Origin: an uncultured delta proteobacterium
GTDB lineage: Bacteria > Myxococcota_A > Polyangia > Polyangiales > Polyangiaceae
Assembly: GCA_903893335.1 (NCBI GenBank)
Contig: CAITLX010000330.1
Location: 1-8,127 of the forward strand
Length of the DNA stretch: 8,127 nt
Direction: 5' to 3'
Within the stretch, counting starts at the first letter, position 1, and each line of letters starts with the position of its first letter. Positions 6,373 through 8,127 of the stretch are shown here, in pieces. The translations under genes were made by a program, and so were the position numbers. Below the pieces are notes generated by a model, which was not told the DNA's origin, made no database searches, and saw nothing but the letters and a program-made list of their open reading frames with translations.

Positions 6373-7168
6373 AGCGATCCCGACGCGCGCCCTGGTGCGC
6401 GCGCTGCCGTTGGTGTGTCTGCCGCTGCTCGCCAGCCGAGCCTCGTTCGCCGTCGAGTCGCGGCCGCCGCTGCCACCCGAGAATGCGGCGGTGGATCCGC
6501 TCGCGCCCGAGGCGACTCCGCCCGCGGCGGCGGCGCTGGATCTGCCGCTCGCGGGCGGTCTGGGGTCGGCGCGGGTCGTGCCCCCGCGCGTCGCGCCCGA
6601 GGGTCGCGCGCGCGTCGTCGTCCTGCTGCACGGCATGTGCGACGAGGCCGCGTGGATGTGCGATCGAGTCCCGCGCGAGGCGCTGGGCGACCGCTTCGTC
6701 GTCTGCCCACGCGCGCCGCGCGCGTGCCGCGGAGGCGGCGCGCTCTGGTCGGGGGGCACCGAGCGCACGCGCGAGATCGTGCTGGCCAGCCTCGAGGCGC
6801 TCGACGCGCGCTTCGGCGACGGGGTCGAGACGCGGCGGCAGGTCGTGCTCGCCGGCTTCTCGCAGGGCGCGTACGTCGCGGCGGCGGTAGCGACGAGCGC
6901 GCCGGGCCCGTTCTCCGAGCTGCTGCTCGTCGGCTCGCGCGTGAGCCCCGCGGCTGTGCTCCTGCGCGCGAACGGCGTCGAGCGCGTGCTGCTGGCCGCC
7001 GGCGAGTTCGACGGCGCGCGACCGGACATGACGCGCGCGGCGCGCGTGCTCGACCGCGCCGGAATGCCCGCGCGCTTCGTCAGCCTCGGCCGCGCGGGCC
7101 ACAGCTTCGCGCCGTCCGAAGCGTGGCTGCGCGAGGCGCTCGGCTGGCTCGCGCGCCGGGGGGACTGA
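6365..7168 (+). CDS. Exported alpha/beta-hydrolase (phospholipase/carboxylesterase-like serine esterase)
   Basis: The protein has 267 residues. Residues 1-29 form a Sec signal peptide: basic start MRRAIPTR, hydrophobic core, and a likely cut after SFA at A29. A Pro/Ala-rich linker follows to about residue 57. The core shows the oxyanion motif LLHGMCDE (H89, G90), the nucleophile elbow GFSQG (Ser166), candidate acids D216 (GEFDG) or D221, and His246 in GHSF, consistent with Abhydrolase_2-type carboxylesterases and lysophospholipases. Cys92, Cys99, Cys114 and Cys121 lie close together and could form disulfides, consistent with export. ATG 6365 is preferred because GGAGGT lies 4 bases upstream; a GTG at 6353 overlaps that site and is less likely. 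The gene starts 108 bases after the sigma gene. Its ribosome-binding site lies in a strong hairpin. The substrate is unknown. Confidence 0.9.
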   Translation: MRRAIPTRALVRALPLVCLPLLASRASFAVESRPPLPPENAAVDPLAPEATPPAAAALDLPLAGGLGSARVVPPRVAPEGRARVVVLLHGMCDEAAWMCDRVPREALGDRFVVCPRAPRACRGGGALWSGGTERTREIVLASLEALDARFGDGVETRRQVVLAGFSQGAYVAAAVATSAPGPFSELLLVGSRVSPAAVLLRANGVERVLLAAGEFDGARPDMTRAARVLDRAGMPARFVSLGRAGHSFAPSEAWLREALGWLARRGD

Positions 7169-7276
7169 GCCGCGAATCCCGCTCCTCGCGACCGCGACGT
7201 TGGTAGCCTCCGTCGCGACCCTCGCGGGGGCGCCGCGGCTGTGCGCGGTCCCCGGGGGAGCCTCAGGAGCCCTGCC

Positions 7277-8127
7277 ATGCGTCGTCCCTGGACCCTCGAT
7301 CGCCGCTCGTTCACCGTCGGTCTCGGCGCGCTCGGAGGCGCGCTCTTCCTCGGGTGCGGCTCGGGCGACGATGGCGCGCAGCCGTCTGGGCCCGCGGCCG
7401 GCGGCGACGGGAGGCTGCCGCGACTGGCGTCGGTGAAGCTCACGACCGAGCGGACGATCGTGCCGTCGCGCGCCGTGGCCTCCCCCGCCGACGCGCGCTC
7501 ACCGATGGATCCCACCGCGCGCGCCTCGCTCGTTGCCAGCGGCTTCGGCGCGTACGCCTACGGTCCGGGCGAGCCGCTCGTGGGGCGCATGCCGGACGGC
7601 TCGAGCGCCCCGGCGCCGGGCCCGAACCCACGCCTCCTCGTGCGCTTCGCGCACCTCACCGACGTCCACCTCACCGACGACGAGTCCCCCATTCGCTTCG
7701 AGCGCTTCGATGCGCCGCCGCCGCTCGACGCCGTCGCGCGCCCGCACGCGCCGTACGTCGGGCGCATGCTCAACGCGGCGGTGCGCACGCTCAACGCCGT
7801 GCACGAGTCGTCGCCGCTCGCGTTCGTGCTCGTCGGCGGCGACGTGGTCGAGTCGGCGCAGCAGAACGAGCTCGCGTGGTTTCTGGGGACGATCACCGGA
7901 GGCGTCGCGCGCGTCGCGTGCGACTCGGGCGACGTGAGCGATCTCACCGCGGGGCCTGGCAACGACGCGAAGGACGCCTACGTGCCCGAGGGCCTCGCGG
8001 TGCCGTGGCTCTTCACGACGGGCAACCACGACGCGCTCGTCATGGGGCTGACCCAGATCTCCGCGGCCAACCAGGCGCTCGCCGAGGGGGACCAATCGCG
8101 CGACGGCTTCACGGACTGGACGCAGCC
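7277..8127 (+). CDS. Tat-exported lipoprotein metallophosphoesterase (calcineurin-like), partial at C-terminus
   Basis: The frame is open for 283 codons from ATG 7277 and is cut by the right edge. A twin-arginine motif (D-RRSFTVG, residues 8-15) precedes a hydrophobic stretch ending in FLGC, so Cys27 is the likely lipid anchor after Tat export, as expected for a protein folded with metals before export. A low-complexity Gly/Asp/Pro linker follows. The core shows the metal-binding signatures in order: HLTDVHLTD (D129, H131), GGDVV (D189) and GNHD (N250, H251), diagnostic of the calcineurin-like phosphoesterase superfamily. The remaining C-terminal His ligands would be beyond the window. AGGAG lies 7 bases before the start codon. 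The gene follows the esterase by 108 bases. The substrate (phosphomonoester, diester or phospholipid) cannot be told from this part. Confidence 0.92.
   Translation, partial: MRRPWTLDRRSFTVGLGALGGALFLGCGSGDDGAQPSGPAAGGDGRLPRLASVKLTTERTIVPSRAVASPADARSPMDPTARASLVASGFGAYAYGPGEPLVGRMPDGSSAPAPGPNPRLLVRFAHLTDVHLTDDESPIRFERFDAPPPLDAVARPHAPYVGRMLNAAVRTLNAVHESSPLAFVLVGGDVVESAQQNELAWFLGTITGGVARVACDSGDVSDLTAGPGNDAKDAYVPEGLAVPWLFTTGNHDALVMGLTQISAANQALAEGDQSRDGFTDWTQ

Noticed and set aside
7193..7217. CGCGACG / CGTCGCG inverted pair with an 11-base spacer before the metallophosphoesterase gene
   Set aside because: Only 7 bases per arm in very GC-rich DNA, no U-run and no clear promoter elements; not distinguishable from chance.
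5647..7515. Minus-strand open frame of 622 codons
   Set aside because: It is antisense to the sigma, esterase and metallophosphoesterase genes, with Ser/Arg/Ala-rich low complexity and no motif.
1..8127. CRISPR array, tRNA or rRNA, insertion sequence, prophage or known defence system
   Set aside because: No regularly spaced repeats, cloverleaf, transposase, integrase or defence-type domains were seen on reading both strands.

Overview
The window is very GC-rich. Almost every codon of the real genes ends in G or C, which also opens long empty reading frames on the opposite strand. This composition, together with multi-PAS hybrid histidine kinases, Cys-anchored lipoproteins, a Tat lipoprotein metallophosphoesterase and Pro/Ala-rich extensions, points to a predatory or soil Myxococcota of the Polyangiales/Sandaracinus type. 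That placement is an inference; there is no rRNA or other marker gene in the window.

Layout. Bases 1-5256 are read on the minus strand and 5423-8127 on the plus strand, from a divergent intergenic region at 5257-5422. Reading leftward, the first gene encodes an 80-residue coiled-coil protein (5014-5256). Thirteen bases later comes a soluble hybrid sensor kinase with three PAS domains and a C-terminal receiver (2562-5000). After 109 bases there is a large Cys-anchored lipoprotein with an alpha/beta-hydrolase fold (1-2452), whose C-terminus lies beyond the left edge. A good sigma70-like promoter for the lipoprotein gene overlaps the kinase stop codon, so it can be transcribed separately. Reading rightward, the order is an ECF-like sigma factor fused to a transmembrane helix and a Pro/Ala/Ser-rich tail (5423-6256), an exported Ser-His-Asp esterase (6365-7168), and a Tat-exported lipoprotein metallophosphoesterase (7277-8127, cut by the right edge).

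How they may work together. The small protein and the kinase look like one signalling unit, and the divergent sigma factor is a second regulator. Three exported hydrolases, each with a different export or anchoring signal, flank these regulators. No phosphotransfer partner, anti-sigma gene or target promoter is visible, so any wiring between them is inference.

The most striking non-coding signal is a long nested inverted repeat (6296-6372) before the esterase gene. An upstream GGACCTCC is the exact complement of the esterase's GGAGGTCC ribosome-binding region and flanks a strong inner hairpin. The folded mRNA would hide the ribosome-binding site and leave the AUG in an internal loop. The divergent region holds a second strong imperfect inverted repeat (5325-5367). 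I see no CRISPR array, tRNA, rRNA, insertion sequence, phage gene or recognisable defence system. No stretch over 300 bases lacks a gene.
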